38,301 nt of DNA, taken from Sinorhizobium terangae. Lineage in GTDB: Bacteria; Pseudomonadota; Alphaproteobacteria; Rhizobiales; Rhizobiaceae. Below are positions 1 to 8,298 of this stretch, piece by piece; the first letter of the stretch is position 1; each line of letters opens with the position of its first letter. Both the position numbers and the translations under genes were made by a program. Location: positions 1 to 38,301 of the forward strand of contig NZ_WITC01000060.1 of assembly GCF_009601505.1 (NCBI RefSeq). Direction: 5' to 3'. The notes beneath the pieces were generated by a model, which was not told the DNA's origin, searched no databases, and worked only from the letters and a program-made list of their open reading frames with translations.

Positions 1-226
1 TCGATCCAGAGATAGGGCCAATCGCCCTCGATGGGTCTTTCGAGGAAGGCCTTCACCTTGACATCGATCTCTTCGCACAGGCGGCTCACCTGACTCTTGG
101 AGATGCCGCTCATACCCATCGCCTTGACGAGATCGTCGACGGAACGCGTTGAGATGCCTTGGATGTAGGCTTCCTGGATAACAGCCGTCAGAGCCTTCTC
201 CGCCATGCGACGCGGCTCCAGAAAGC
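1..226 (-). pseudogene. IS256-family transposase, internal segment (split gene)
   Basis: Read on the minus strand from 226 down, this segment encodes residues beginning [12 protein letters not shown] and continuing through [15 protein letters not shown] and [11 protein letters not shown] to [10 protein letters not shown]. This is the conserved middle of IS256-family (mutator-type) DDE transposases. The matching N-terminal part lies at 1860-2113 and ends in LRKGSYFP, which in intact relatives runs straight into FLEPRR. The gene is therefore split by the element at 227-1859, and the rest of the reading frame leaves the window at base 1. The two pieces are recognised by family memory, not by alignment. 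Confidence 0.8.
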
Positions 227-693
227 TTCTCTATTCGGCGTGTTGAGGTCAAGCGCTCTCGAGCGTTCCGGCTTGCCGGCATTTGATGTCCTTCGCGGGG
301 TCTTGCTTCTCTACGGGATCGGCGCCTCGGCCCTCCCTCCATGGGATTCAAATGAATGAGGTGGAACAATCTCGGGAGCGTCCTGATGCAAGGGGCATCG
401 GTACAGCTTTCTGCGGCGAACTCACCTCATCCACCGTCCCGCGAAGGACAGGTTTCCACCGGCATGGTGGAACTGTGTCTCACCTTCCATCGGGGTGATA
501 ATTGTCACATTTGATCGTGGTTCATCTCCCATCTTCTTGTTCGGCCGATTGGGCGACCATCTTCTCGTCCCGACCTGATTTCGCGCTGGCCGTCGGCACG
601 CAGTGGTCGTCAAGGGAGGCCCAGCGGGGCCATCGCGCAGCGACTTGCCCTTGACGGGCACGAGCGCCGCGGCAGGCTGCACTGGTCGGGACG
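227..693 (-). other. Non-coding 3' flank of the IS110/IS1111-like element
   Basis: About 467 bp lie between the transposase stop and the element border, and I see no credible gene there; open frames on both strands look like shadows. In IS1111-group elements the guide RNA (seekRNA/bridge RNA) is reported to come from the non-coding end downstream of the transposase. This flank is therefore the natural place for such an RNA, but I have not folded it or found its target-matching loop. Confidence 0.4.
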
Positions 694-1734
694 TCAGCCA
701 GCGACCGGCACGAGGTCCTGCCTGGTCCAGCGGAACTGGGTGCCGTCGATCCAGATCCGGTGCATGATCACCGCCAGTCGGCGGGCAAGCGCGACAATGG
801 CCTTGCGCGCACCACGCCGCTTGGCGACGTTCATCGCCCAGGCCTTCAACCAGGACCATTTCGTGGCCCGCGTCAGAAGCACCTGCGCCGACTCGTAGAG
901 CAGGGATCGAAGCAAGCCGTCGCCGCACAGTGTGATGCGGCCGATGCGGCGACTTTCGCCCGACTCATGCAGTACCGGCGTCAGCCCCAATATCGGCCCT
1001 ACCGCCTTGGAATTCCTGAACCGCTGAGGAATGTCGATCGTCGCGGTATAGGCCATCGAGGTCACCGGCCCGACACCGGGGATCGACATCAGTCGGCGGC
1101 ACGTCTCATCCTTCCGGACAAGCATCAGAACCTTGCGGTGCAGGGCGCCAAAATGCTGGCGTAGCTTGTCGCGTGCGTCGAGCAGCGGCTCCAGGATCTC
1201 GGCCAGTTCGGGCATGTCTTCGGTGAGCTCGCGGATGCGGTGCGCGAATTTGACGGCTCCGACCATGCCGACCTTGAGCCCGAAGTTGCGCAACAGCCCG
1301 CGGATGTCGTTGTCGATGGCAATCGCCTTTTCCTGTAGGAGCTTGCGCGCCGTCAGCAAGGCCAGGCGTTTCTGGCTCGTCAGCGTCTTGACATGCACCG
1401 GGCGGAACAGGTTGACCCGCATCATCTGGGCAATGCCTCGGGCGTCAATGCGGTCGGATTTGTTCGGCTGTGCCTTCAAGAATGCCTTGGTGTGCCGCGT
1501 CTCGATGCAGGTCACCGGCAATCCGGCTTCCGCCAGCCCGCTGAATAGCCATTGCGATAAGGGCCCGGCTTCAAGCCCGATCCGCTCAAGGGCCCAGGCA
1601 GGATCGGTGAGGGCCCGCACAAGATCTTCGGGATGGCTCGGCACCTTCCCCTCACGGCAGATCGCGCCCGTTTCGTCGACGATGCAAATGGCGGTCTCTT
1701 TGACTGCGACGTCCAATCCGGCATAATGTTTCAT
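694..1734 (-). CDS. IS110-family transposase (DEDD recombinase)
   Basis: This 346-residue protein has the IS110 layout. The N-terminal RuvC-like DEDD domain starts with GLDVAVKE (first catalytic Asp near residue 8) and contains the family signature NKSDRIDARGIAQ near residues 91-103. A central helical region with LLTARKLLQEK and RGLLRNFG follows. The C-terminal transposase_20 domain has SIPGVGPVTSMAYTA and the conserved Ser-containing region near GDGLLRSLLYESAQVLL. Length and order are normal for the family and no frameshift is visible, so it may be active. These enzymes cut and rejoin DNA without terminal repeats and, in studied members, are guided by an RNA made from the element's own non-coding end. 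It lies inside the IS256 copy described on either side. Confidence 0.95.
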   Translation of the reverse strand: MKHYAGLDVAVKETAICIVDETGAICREGKVPSHPEDLVRALTDPAWALERIGLEAGPLSQWLFSGLAEAGLPVTCIETRHTKAFLKAQPNKSDRIDARGIAQMMRVNLFRPVHVKTLTSQKRLALLTARKLLQEKAIAIDNDIRGLLRNFGLKVGMVGAVKFAHRIRELTEDMPELAEILEPLLDARDKLRQHFGALHRKVLMLVRKDETCRRLMSIPGVGPVTSMAYTATIDIPQRFRNSKAVGPILGLTPVLHESGESRRIGRITLCGDGLLRSLLYESAQVLLTRATKWSWLKAWAMNVAKRRGARKAIVALARRLAVIMHRIWIDGTQFRWTRQDLVPVAG

Positions 1735-1859
1735 GCTGCGCTTCCTTTCCTGATGCTTGTGGCTGTTCCAGAACAGACCACGGTTACCATCAGCTCGAAG
1801 CGCCGCACCTTCATGGCATCACCGCTGAAGGATGGGGCTCAAGCCGAATACCCCATCTC

Positions 1860-2113
1860 GGGAAATAGCTACCTTTGCGCAGCTTCGGGATGCGAAGCTC
1901 GACCGTGCCAGCCCGTGTCTCCCAGTCCCGGTCACGGTAGCCGTTGCGTTGGGCGAGCCGCATCGGGTTCTTCTCGCCGTAGCCAGCACCGGTCGCGCTG
2001 CCGATCTCCAGCTCCATCAGCCGCTCGGCCGCAAAGCCAATCATCTCGCGCAACAAATCCGCGTCGGCGCTCTTCTCAACAAGCGAGCGCACGTTCATCA
2101 TCTCGTCGGTCAT
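1860..2113 (-). pseudogene. IS256-family transposase, N-terminal segment (split gene)
   Basis: Starting at the ATG at 2113 on the minus strand, the protein reads [19 protein letters not shown], then [32 protein letters not shown] and [16 protein letters not shown]. This is the standard N-terminus of a class of IS256-family transposases. The match stops at about 1860, where the IS110/IS1111-like element begins, and is taken up again at 226. The transposase can no longer be made whole. An upstream in-frame start at 2146 is possible, but the ATG at 2113 matches the family better. Confidence 0.85.
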
Positions 2114-2205
2114 CGGTGGTCTTTCCATCAGGTTGGTCTTGAACAACCCGACCCTGCCGGAAAAACACTGATGACCACCTAACCCTCAGGACCTACACCA
2201 CCTCA

Positions 2206-2218
2206 GGGGACACGACCC
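2206..2218 (-). repeat. Probable outer end of the IS256-family element
   Basis: The sequence GGGGACACGACCC lies about 100 bp beyond the transposase start and looks like the terminal inverted repeat of this IS256 type. The partner end is outside the window, so the repeat cannot be confirmed. The element ends about 50 bp before the tts box of the nopD-like gene. Confidence 0.45.
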
Positions 2219-2266
2219 GGGCCGACCTTGGCACAAGCCATGCGGTCGCCTCAGGACAGAAAGTTC

Positions 2267-2299
2267 GTCAGCCCCTCGACAGCGAACGCGGCTACCGTA
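2267..2299 (+). promoter_or_regulatory. tts box (TtsI-binding site) of the nopD-like gene
   Basis: GTCAGCCCCTCGACAGC followed by spaced CTACCGTA matches the rhizobial tts-box pattern GTCAG(C)TT-TCG--AG. It lies 260 bp before the start codon of the effector at 2527, the same orientation and similar distance as in the paralogous effector at the other end of the window (289 bp). Confidence 0.75.
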
Positions 2300-2526
2300 G
2301 GAACCTTGTCGAACAGGCAAAGCCTTCGGCACGGTTCTTAGCGCAGTCGGAATGCTATTGCAGGAAATACCTGACTGATTTCGACGGTCTGAGAGAGAAA
2401 CAGGAATGCCTGACCTGAACACCTAGTTTCAAGCATCGCGCGTCCGAGTAGGGGTGGCCAACGAGTTTGGTCACCAATCTGCGAGTGCGGACGAGTAATG
2501 CGAGAATTCGAAACGGGAGAGTGATT

Positions 2527-5130
2527 ATGGAACCGAACTATAACGGATGGCTCGATACGGAAGGTTGGATGCGCGACTACGCTGCCCTGCAAGAGCGGCA
2601 GCGGGCGGCGCAACGGGCGGACAGTATGCCTGCGGATCAGGCTTGTTTCGAGCAGAACCTCGCCGAGTTGCACCTCAGTTCCTCTGATGAGAGCTCCGCT
2701 GAGACTGCCTCGCCCGATACTCGATCCGCAGAACCGCATCGAAGCGTCCAGTGGACTGACGATGGCGGTTTGATGCAGGTGCCGCTGCAGGATAATCGGT
2801 TCAGCAGCACGCGCCATAGCGTAGACCTGCCTCGCGCTCACCTTGATAGTTCGGCTGCGGGTTTATCGCAGTCCGACTTGCGTGATAGGTTATTCAGCAG
2901 TACGCGCTACACTGCGCAGCCGGAATCGCTATCTGCGGCGCGCCCGAAGGACAGCAAACGCCGTGGATTGTGGTCGCGCTTCAAGTCTGAGATCGGCAAA
3001 ACGTTTGGGGGGAAAAAGTCCTCCGGCGGTTCAGGATTGCACGTCGTTCACTCAGAGCTTCGCATGGATTTCTCCAAACGCAGCCGCCCGTGCGAGGAGG
3101 ACGTGAGGCTTCTTTCCGACTTCAGGCGTTGGGCTCTGGACAACAACGTCGGCAACTATGCCCGGGGAACCATTCACGGTTGGTCAAGCGCTTTGAGCAT
3201 GTTCGGGGACTGGCTTCAGCAGCATCCCAGATACCTGACACTGAATAGCCTGCTTGAGGATCCAATCCAGTTGCAGGCCCGTGCTAAGGAATTTCTGCGG
3301 GACCATCCCGGCGTCAATCTCCATTTGTCATTGGAAAAGCTTCAGAATTTCCACGCCGGGGAGGTCGGTCCTCGTCGTGAGGTAGACGGCTCTCGTCGTC
3401 GTCATCAAGGCCATCCCGCTGACGAAGAGCTTATAAATCAGTTCGTGAAAATAGCCGGACAGCATAAGGCTAACCCACTGACAATCGACCGAGTTCAACA
3501 CACCCTTCGGCGATTTGCAGAGTGGCTCCCGCGGAATGAGAAGCCATCAATAGCTTCTCGGTACAAGGACCCTTCCCTAGCAGAATCGCTGGCCGAGGAC
3601 GTTTTGGAGTACAAGCAAAGCGGTGGCGACCGTCAGGACAGTCTCAAGTCGGCGCTGGCTAATCTCCTGAGACTTGCCCCCGGAGAGCAACACTTCGAAG
3701 CACTGGGAGCCGGCGGACGTGTCATGGGAAGACGCACGCTGAATCCTTATCCTGACGACGGTCAACTCATCGACCTCGTGGCCCAAGAAAGGTTCCGCTC
3801 ACTCGGAAGTAGGCCCACTGAGAAGCAGAAGTCTGCGATTTTCAGGCTGGCTAGCACCCAACGCAGATTTAGTGATTGGCTCCAAAGGGAGAACAAGGGA
3901 AGCATAGTGAGCCGACTCAAGGGGGATCACTCGAGTGAGTTGAAAAGTGATGTGGCGGCCTTTTACCAGGCCATTAACAGGACCGCCCCCAACAGCTTGG
4001 GCTTCAAGTACCTTCGGCAATACCTCCAAGTCCTTGAGGCGAATAGAGCGCTGGGTGTGGTACCCCCGGAGCAAGCGGGTTGGGAGCCGGGCCCCGTTGA
4101 GTCGCAAGTAGAAAGTTACGATCAGTTGCAGGCTTGGCACGGGACAGGCCAAGCCGGATGGCAGGGCCCGCCCAAATGGACCTCCACCTGGTCGTCGCAG
4201 CAGGTGGACCAAGCTAACTGGCAGGGATCGGTCGGATCCGGTTCAACCTGGATGCCACAGGTTCCGTCCGATTTTGACCCCAATATGTGGCCAACGCCGG
4301 AATCCACGTCAGCTCGGTCGTCAGACATATACCGCGGCCTTGACTCACTGGTTGACTTGCCATCCACGTCAACCCGATCGTCAGATATATACGGTGGTCT
4401 CGACTCTCTTGTTGATTTGCCGCCCACCCCGCAAGGGCCGAGTTATGACGCTTACCAGCCGGCGGTGTACTCGCGCGCATCCTCTAATGCCCAGACCGAG
4501 GTGTCCAAGCCGACAGCCTCGTCTCACGGCCGCAGTGGACGGGTGCTCGGCGCCCAGAGCTGGCTGGACGACGAGCACATCGCGGCGGATTACACTCTCT
4601 TGGCGCAGGAGTTGCAGAGGCATAATCCGGATCTCGCCGCCCGGACGCGCCTCGTCGATCCCCTCGTCGCCCATTATCATCTGCGCTTGGGCTCAGGGAG
4701 CGTCGCGGCACGCGCATTTCAGCGCATCGTCCAGAACCACAACGGTAACGATACAGCCGACTTCCTGTTCCTGCCAGTGAGCGATGCTAGTGCTGCCGAT
4801 CCGGAGCGCCGCGGCAGCCATTGGTCGCTGCTGCTTCTCGATCGTCGCGACCGGGCAAGGCCCGTTGCCTACCATTACGACTCCGCTCGCGGATACAACA
4901 GCGAACCAGCGGCAATGCTCGCGCGACAGCTGGGCGCGCGCCTGAACCCAGCCCGCATGGCGCAGCAGCAGAACGAATATGATTGCGGCGTGTTTGTGCT
5001 GGACGGCACGCGCGCGCTGGTTAGGCGATTAGCGCAAAACGCGCAACCACCTGTATTGCACCTCGACGACCTTGTTGCCAATCGGCGGGCACTGCAAAAC
5101 CGACTGAGGGCCCATCCGGACTTGGTCTGA
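2527..5130 (+). CDS. nopD: Type III effector, NopD/Bel2-5-like C48 (Ulp1) SUMO protease
   Basis: The protein is 867 residues from the ATG at 2527, chosen because GGGAGA lies 6 bases before it; an earlier in-frame start at 2467 has no such site. A disordered, Ser-rich N-terminus carries SSDESS and RGLWSRFKSEIGK. Three divergent copies of an approximately 90-residue helical repeat follow (about residues 180-520), resembling the SAM-like DNA-binding fold of tyrosine recombinases. An EAR-type motif LHLSL lies at 265-269 and two 20-residue tandem repeats at about 593-632. The C-terminal Ulp1 domain (about 679-860) has His765 in SHWSLLLLD, Asp785 in YHYDS, Gln at about 814 and Cys820 in YDCGVFV, so the catalytic set is intact. 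Known relatives are injected by the T3SS, enter plant nuclei and cut SUMO from plant proteins. The TtsI site upstream fits. The family is secure; the exact orthologue is less so. Confidence 0.88.
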   Translation: MEPNYNGWLDTEGWMRDYAALQERQRAAQRADSMPADQACFEQNLAELHLSSSDESSAETASPDTRSAEPHRSVQWTDDGGLMQVPLQDNRFSSTRHSVDLPRAHLDSSAAGLSQSDLRDRLFSSTRYTAQPESLSAARPKDSKRRGLWSRFKSEIGKTFGGKKSSGGSGLHVVHSELRMDFSKRSRPCEEDVRLLSDFRRWALDNNVGNYARGTIHGWSSALSMFGDWLQQHPRYLTLNSLLEDPIQLQARAKEFLRDHPGVNLHLSLEKLQNFHAGEVGPRREVDGSRRRHQGHPADEELINQFVKIAGQHKANPLTIDRVQHTLRRFAEWLPRNEKPSIASRYKDPSLAESLAEDVLEYKQSGGDRQDSLKSALANLLRLAPGEQHFEALGAGGRVMGRRTLNPYPDDGQLIDLVAQERFRSLGSRPTEKQKSAIFRLASTQRRFSDWLQRENKGSIVSRLKGDHSSELKSDVAAFYQAINRTAPNSLGFKYLRQYLQVLEANRALGVVPPEQAGWEPGPVESQVESYDQLQAWHGTGQAGWQGPPKWTSTWSSQQVDQANWQGSVGSGSTWMPQVPSDFDPNMWPTPESTSARSSDIYRGLDSLVDLPSTSTRSSDIYGGLDSLVDLPPTPQGPSYDAYQPAVYSRASSNAQTEVSKPTASSHGRSGRVLGAQSWLDDEHIAADYTLLAQELQRHNPDLAARTRLVDPLVAHYHLRLGSGSVAARAFQRIVQNHNGNDTADFLFLPVSDASAADPERRGSHWSLLLLDRRDRARPVAYHYDSARGYNSEPAAMLARQLGARLNPARMAQQQNEYDCGVFVLDGTRALVRRLAQNAQPPVLHLDDLVANRRALQNRLRAHPDLV
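4303..4422 (+). repeat. Two tandem 60-bp repeats inside the nopD-like gene
   Basis: Units at 4303-4362 and 4363-4422 encode STSARSSDIYRGLDSLVDLP and STSTRSSDIYGGLDSLVDLP. The units differ mainly at third codon positions, so the duplication is old enough to have drifted but the peptide has been held. A single related copy, SSDFYSGLEPLVNL, occurs in the 685-residue paralogue. The LDSLVDLP part resembles plant EAR repression motifs. Confidence 0.9.
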
Positions 5131-5275
5131 CAGAGCTGGAGCGGCTCTCGCGGACAGCAAACGGTATGCTTCGCAAAACAGGACTGGACAATGATTTCGG
5201 TCCTGTACCGGGCGCATCCTTTCCGGGCGACCGCCAGCACCTTAGTGAGACCCATGGTCATTGCTGCAGCATCCC

Positions 5276-5800
5276 TTAACCACTTTTTGGGGAGACGTCG
5301 GTGATGTTTGGTTTCAACCTCACTGCCGAGGTAGGCTGACGACTGCAAGTCCTAGCGCAAACGCACTTCAAGCAGACCGCTCTTTCTGGCGGAAAGCTGA
5401 CGGGGTTGTAGTCTGCTTGTGCATGCCGTTTTCGACATACCGGCCTGTCATATCTGCGTTTCTTGTGCTTCTGCCGATCGGATAGCGCTTGTAGTTGCCG
5501 CTGCCCTGCATCGTGATGAAGCCCGAGCGAACAGGCGCGACAGCATTGTGCTGACGCAAGCGAACCGAGCGGCCGAATCTCAAAGGCCATTTGCTGGTTG
5601 GACTTGAGTACGAGCGGCCGGCAGGATCTGTCGAATGATTCGACGGGAGCAGTACCGGTAAGCGCCACCAAAAATGTGGCTTCGGTCCCTTGATCATCCC
5701 TGCATGTCAGGCTTTCAGCCAGTACGACCAACTGGGCACGCGTCACAGTTCCAACATCCGCCAACTCTGTCGGTCGCCGGTATTGATCCGTGACACTCAC
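5276..5800 (-). pseudogene. Unrecognised, probably decayed gene
   Basis: A minus-strand frame from a GTG at 5800 begins SVTDQYRRPTELADVGTV, with RAQLVVLAESL and ATFLVALTG after it, and looks protein-like for about 80 residues. It then becomes cysteine-rich and unlikely. A second minus frame at about 5368-5600 (RLRQHNAVAPVRS, GSGNYKRYPIGRSTRN) also looks protein-like, which would fit a frameshift. I do not recognise either part. A degenerate tts-like sequence lies just upstream at 5812-5843. It could also be chance open frame. Confidence 0.3.
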
Positions 5801-5811
5801 TCGAATTCATC

Positions 5812-5843
5812 TAAACGCCCATCCTGACGTAAACCTGAATGGC
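5812..5843 (-). promoter_or_regulatory. Degenerate tts-box-like sequence
   Basis: On the minus strand this reads TTCAGGTTTACGTCAGGATG. It keeps TCAG-TT--CG--AG but has lost the initial G. It is almost identical over 18 bases to the weak tts box at 20112. It lies directly before the unrecognised frame at 5276-5800. Confidence 0.3.
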
Positions 5844-5859
5844 TTTCGTAAAAGAACGG

Positions 5860-6215
5860 CTAGACCGCCCGGATCCGGTTACCAAACGTAGCATTGAGCG
5901 CGGGCAATGCCTCGAACGGCCGGGATGGCGTCGGAGCCGCCATATTGGCAGGCTGCGTCTCGGTGACCATCTCGTGCAGGCCGACGAGATCGGGGTTGGC
6001 GGCGAAGACAACGAGCGTTCACCGGCGCTGGTAGAAGGGGCGACCGAGAATGCCGTCCTTCCGGACCACGCGTTCTCGCCGAGGCTCAACCCAAGAAAAA
6101 CTGGTGATCTCGACGGTGCGAAGGCGATCCTTCCAACCTTCGGTTCCGCCGCTGCGATCCAGCGCCCTCAGATCGAGCCTTACGCGCTCGGCAATCGCCA
6201 GAGTCATTGAGCGGG
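5860..6215 (-). pseudogene. Unrecognised frameshifted gene relic
   Basis: Two minus-strand frames look like neighbouring parts of one protein. One (about 6210-6025) reads MTLAIAERVRLDLRALDRS and ends near ERVVRKDGILGRPFYQR. The other (about 6020-5870) reads VVFAANPDLVGLHEMVTETQ and FEALPALNATFGNRIRAV. A frame change between them is needed to join them. I do not recognise the family and offer no function. The rest of 5131-6666 shows nothing else I can support. Confidence 0.3.
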
Positions 6216-6666
6216 AAGGAGTCCCTGGAGGCGCTGAAGGCCGGCGCGGCTGGGTTCGTCGTCTCCGACATCGTCCCGGGGTAAAGAGGCGGTCCCATGG
6301 CCGTGTGGGCAACGCGCCACCGAACGCCAGTTTGGCGATTAAGTCGTAGCTGAACCGCAGTCCATACAGGTGAGAACGTCAGCTAGTCCCGACACTTTCC
6401 GCGGCTCCTGTTTGGAGGGTGGCAACCCCATGAGAGTGCGTCGGAGGGCTGCCTCGCTCTGGCCGCGGACGTGGACGCAATATCTGTCCAGAACAAATTT
6501 GAGGGCTCGTCTCTAATGCCTGACATCCCTGCGCCGATCGGGACCGCGCGGGGTGGCGCAGTCCATCTCTTCGATGCAGGTTTCGCAAAAGGCGCAGCTT
6601 GTCGGCACGCGTGACGAGCTACGCTATCGAATATCAGGCGAAGGTCCGCTCTCGTTCATCGCCACT

Positions 6667-7554
6667 TTATGTCCCAGCCGATCGTAGGTTTAGATAACGT
6701 TCGAAATACCAAGACGGATCATCATCTGACGAGTCTGTCTCATAGCTTGCTTCGCTCGAATTCGCATCAACCCTTGCGTCGCAATCGGCATCTCGGCTCT
6801 CGGATTTGGACAGATATAGAGCAGGTTTGTTCGCCCGCTGCCATTCACCGTCACTATTCATCGTCCACTTTTCGGGGTGCTGGGCGGGGTCAAGCACCCA
6901 CCGATTGCCACCCACGTGGACAAATCCCATTTGGTCTAGGCGGGCCTCCATTCCCGTCGAACCGGGTCGAGACATGACCAGCGGTCGTTTGCCGTCGAGC
7001 CGAAGTTGATGTTCAAGCAGAATATCGCCTGCGTTCTCGACGAGCGGATGGGTCACCCGAAGATCTACAATGGATGTCACATGTTTTCGCCCGGGAAACT
7101 GTTGCCGCCACGGTTCTCCTGTGATGCTAAACCCGCCTTCTGTTCTCAAGAGACCAGCGCTTGTTTCTCCCAGCTGATAACTAAAATATCGCGCCTCGTC
7201 TGTATCATTGTGGGTGTCACCGTAAAGCCTTGCAACTGTTGCCGTGCGCTCGGCTTTTGAAGATACGAAATCCGAGTACTCTTGCGGATTGTCGGCGATT
7301 TCCTTGATTTCATCGCCGTAAAACTCCCTCACTTTCCTGCCGAACGAAGACCGGTCGATCTCGACGACAGGGGGCTGGGAAACGAGCGTGTACGGCCGTT
7401 CCGGCGCTGAAGACGAACTAGCGAGGGAGTCCGGCGGCGCCAATCTCGGGGCTATTCGTGAAAGCGTTTCGCTGAAGCGATGGCTGTTGGTTGGCGGCAT
7501 ACTTTCGTCAGCCTGGCTGGCGCTTGTGGATGAACCACTGATTCGATTGTACAT
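6667..7554 (-). CDS. nopP: Type III effector NopP
   Basis: The 295-residue protein starts MYNRISGSSTSASQADES, the N-terminus I associate with NopP of rhizobia (y4yP in strain NGR234). NopP is secreted by the T3SS, phosphorylated by plant kinases, and affects host range. The first 45 residues are Ser/Pro-rich and disordered, as expected for a secretion signal. The body contains FGRKVREFYGDEIKEIADN and a compact domain ending in DDDPSWYFERYLNL. No enzyme motif is visible. The start at 7554 is supported by GTGAGG a few bases upstream. A tts box lies 79 bp before the start. No chaperone gene adjoins it. Its first 18 residues closely match those of the unrelated NopT in this window. Confidence 0.85.
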   Translation of the reverse strand: MYNRISGSSTSASQADESMPPTNSHRFSETLSRIAPRLAPPDSLASSSSAPERPYTLVSQPPVVEIDRSSFGRKVREFYGDEIKEIADNPQEYSDFVSSKAERTATVARLYGDTHNDTDEARYFSYQLGETSAGLLRTEGGFSITGEPWRQQFPGRKHVTSIVDLRVTHPLVENAGDILLEHQLRLDGKRPLVMSRPGSTGMEARLDQMGFVHVGGNRWVLDPAQHPEKWTMNSDGEWQRANKPALYLSKSESRDADCDARVDANSSEASYETDSSDDDPSWYFERYLNLRSAGT

Positions 7555-7599
7555 GCGATTCGCCTCACTTTCGGGGTGACTCGTTTAGGCTGGATAGGT

Positions 7600-7633
7600 C
7601 GGCTCGAGAGGAGAAATACTCCGACGAGCTGAC
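7600..7633 (-). promoter_or_regulatory. tts box of nopP
   Basis: On the minus strand GTCAGCTCGTCGGAG is followed by a CC pair at the usual spacing. It matches the tts pattern except for one T in GCTT. The spacing to the start codon (about 79 bp) nearly equals that of nopT (85 bp), whose N-terminus is shared. Confidence 0.65.
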
Positions 7634-7821
7634 GGTGAGCTGACCCGCAGGCACCCCCTTTAAGATTGAGCAATGTCGTTGCCGCAGTTTCTACGAATTC
7701 GGCGGTGAGCAGCGCGAGGTGAATGCCGGTCCGCAATCGTCAAGCCGCTTTTGCCGCTCCCTACGCAGATCCTTGAGGCATGTTGGCAAGGCCGGTCCGC
7801 TCACCAACTAGCACCTTGCGT

Positions 7822-8176
7822 TCACCACACAGGCGCCGGCAAAACAGGCTGCTGTCGCTCGGGGGCTGGACAGCGCCACTCGATCTCCACATCCACGGCC
7901 GCCGCACAAAGTCGCGAAGGAGGCTGATCCTCGACGTGGAAGGACAGTTCCTCACGGCTCGGTTGCCGATATTGCTCGAGTAGCGCACCCGCAGTACCGG
8001 CTCTGCCGGACGACCCGCCGCCCCTCGTGTAATTCGTCCCTTGCAGTGCAGGTCCGCCCCTACCAGCAGAAGCGGTATGCGCTTTCAGCCACTCCAATGT
8101 CCCTTCAACGCGATGCCGATCTCGTGCGGAAAACATCGAACATGCTCATCTGGACGGTGCTTTCTTGGCGCATCAT
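7822..8176 (-). pseudogene. Possible frameshifted small gene after rhcU
   Basis: On the minus strand GGAGG lies just before two ATG codons (8176 and 8173). The resulting frame, MRQESTVQMSMFDVFRTRSA, stops after about 23 codons at 8105. An overlapping frame from 8136 runs to 7822 and contains RHRVEGTLEWLKAHTAS and SREELSFHVEDQPPS, which look protein-like. A single frame change near 8120-8135 would join them into one product of about 115 residues. It follows rhcU on the same strand with a gap of about 120 bp, so it may be the decayed last gene of the operon. I do not recognise it. The remaining 7634-7821 shows nothing I can support. Confidence 0.35.
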
Positions 8177-8298
8177 CGCCTCCGTGCTCGAGAGTGTTCC
8201 TTAGCAATCAATGCCGTGACGCGCGCGAACGCGCTGGAACTTGCCTGCAGCAAAAGCTTCCTTAAAAAAATATAGAAGCCTAACCTCCATCGACGGCG

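Larger units (their letters stand above)
227..1859 (-). mobile_element. IS110/IS1111-like insertion sequence inserted in an IS256-family element
   Basis: The borders are deduced from the interrupted IS256 transposase: host sequence stops at about 226 and resumes at about 1860. The element is about 1.63 kb, carries one transposase gene (694-1734, minus) and shows no obvious target duplication, as expected for the IS110 family. An 8-bp inverted repeat, TATTCGGC at 232-239 and GCCGAATA at 1843-1850, sits 5 and 9 bases inside the borders. Subterminal repeats of this kind are typical of the IS1111 subgroup. The flanks are uneven: about 125 bp precede the transposase and about 467 bp follow it. Borders are good to a few bases. 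Confidence 0.75.

Noticed and set aside
1133..1726. Plus-strand frame opposite the IS110 transposase
   Set aside because: Antisense of a well-conserved transposase; no own features.
8255..8285. A/T-rich stretch with short GCTTC/GAAGC arms after rhcU, as terminator
   Set aside because: Only a 5-bp stem with a long loop; too weak to call.
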